NCBI RefSeq assembly: GCF_001463905.1
Contig: NZ_BBWR01000010.1
Coordinates: 121,663 to 185,662, forward strand
Length of the DNA: 64,000 nt
From: Aureimonas frigidaquae
Lineage (GTDB): Bacteria; Pseudomonadota; Alphaproteobacteria; Rhizobiales; Rhizobiaceae
Direction: 5' to 3'
Shown: in pieces, positions 63,926 through 64,000 of the stretch
How positions within the stretch are numbered: the stretch's first letter is position 1
Layout: each line of letters opens with the position of its first letter
Notes under the pieces: model-generated
What the model was told of the DNA's origin: nothing
Seen by the model: the letters and a program-made list of their open reading frames with translations, nothing else
Database searches by the model: none
Made by a program: the position numbers and the translations under genes

Positions 63926-64000
63926 ATGACCGATCCGCTCACCCTTTACGGCACCACGCAGGCGTCCGTGCAGCCCCGCCGCATCACGGCGGGCCCGCTC
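63926..64000 (+). CDS. Partial CDS, possible D-apionolactone lactonase (ApnL)
   Basis: Only the first 25 codons are visible, beginning MTDPLTLYGTTQASVQPRRI and continuing off the right edge. It starts two bases after the ApsD-like stop codon. The start resembles the N terminus I recall for ApnL (YGT...PRxxxAGPL), and a lactonase is exactly the missing step between ApsD and ApnO. With so little sequence the call is tentative. Confidence 0.45.
   Translation, partial: MTDPLTLYGTTQASVQPRRITAGPL

Overview
The window looks like chromosome of a high-GC alphaproteobacterium of the rhizobial order (Hyphomicrobiales). This rests on gene content and order: minCDE, an operon-like zwf-pgl-edd set, hisD flanked by DUF2948 and UPF0262 genes, and rpmH-rnpA-yidC-engB. 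I cannot fix the genus by eye.

Layout. 1-19.9 kb is mostly core: MinCDE division-site proteins, KdsD (arabinose-5-phosphate isomerase), a HutC-type GntR regulator divergent from the Entner-Doudoroff genes zwf-pgl-edd, a FlaA1/CapD-type sugar epimerase and a Wzz/GumC-like protein for surface polysaccharide, the hisD block, the rpmH-rnpA-yidC-engB block, an orphan sensor kinase and tRNA-Arg(ACG). 19.9-26.2 kb is an accessory, partly decayed zone: a sorbosone-dehydrogenase-like lipoprotein with a DUF2231 membrane partner, a small lipoprotein, an MDR oxidoreductase, and three broken LysR regulators.

26.1-30.9 kb is a visibly AT-richer five-gene glycan cluster (two GT2 glycosyltransferases, NeuD-type acetyltransferase, methyltransferase, DegT aminotransferase). 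It lies between two nearly identical 291-bp direct repeats made of the 3' end of an ABC-ATPase gene (ugpC type), which suggests insertion by recombination at ugpC.

31-64 kb is a run of divergent, GntR-flanked carbohydrate modules. Module A (31.0-39.9 kb): UgpB-type ABC transporter, SDR and FadR-type regulator on the minus strand, facing an enolase-superfamily dehydratase, a DUF6772-like protein, a small unknown and an SDR. Module B (40.7-54.9 kb): RbsABC-type transporter, aldose dehydrogenase (AKR), FucU mutarotase, amidohydrolase-type lactonase and Fe-ADH, facing a GntR, UxaA-type dehydratase, GMC oxidoreductase, SDR and GldA-like dehydrogenase. This set fits non-phosphorylative oxidation of an aldose, possibly fucose or a related sugar. 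Module C (54.9-61.2 kb): GntR plus RraA-like aldolase, facing a polar amino-acid-type ABC transporter, a HpcH/HpaI aldolase and an SDR. Module D (62.0-64.0 kb, cut by the window end): an ApnO-like and an ApsD-like gene, then the first 25 codons of what may be ApnL, i.e. a probable D-apiose to 3-oxo-isoapionate route.

The window also shows translational coupling (ATGA/TGATG overlaps) throughout, which supports most operon calls. No CRISPR array, rRNA or intact insertion sequence was seen.
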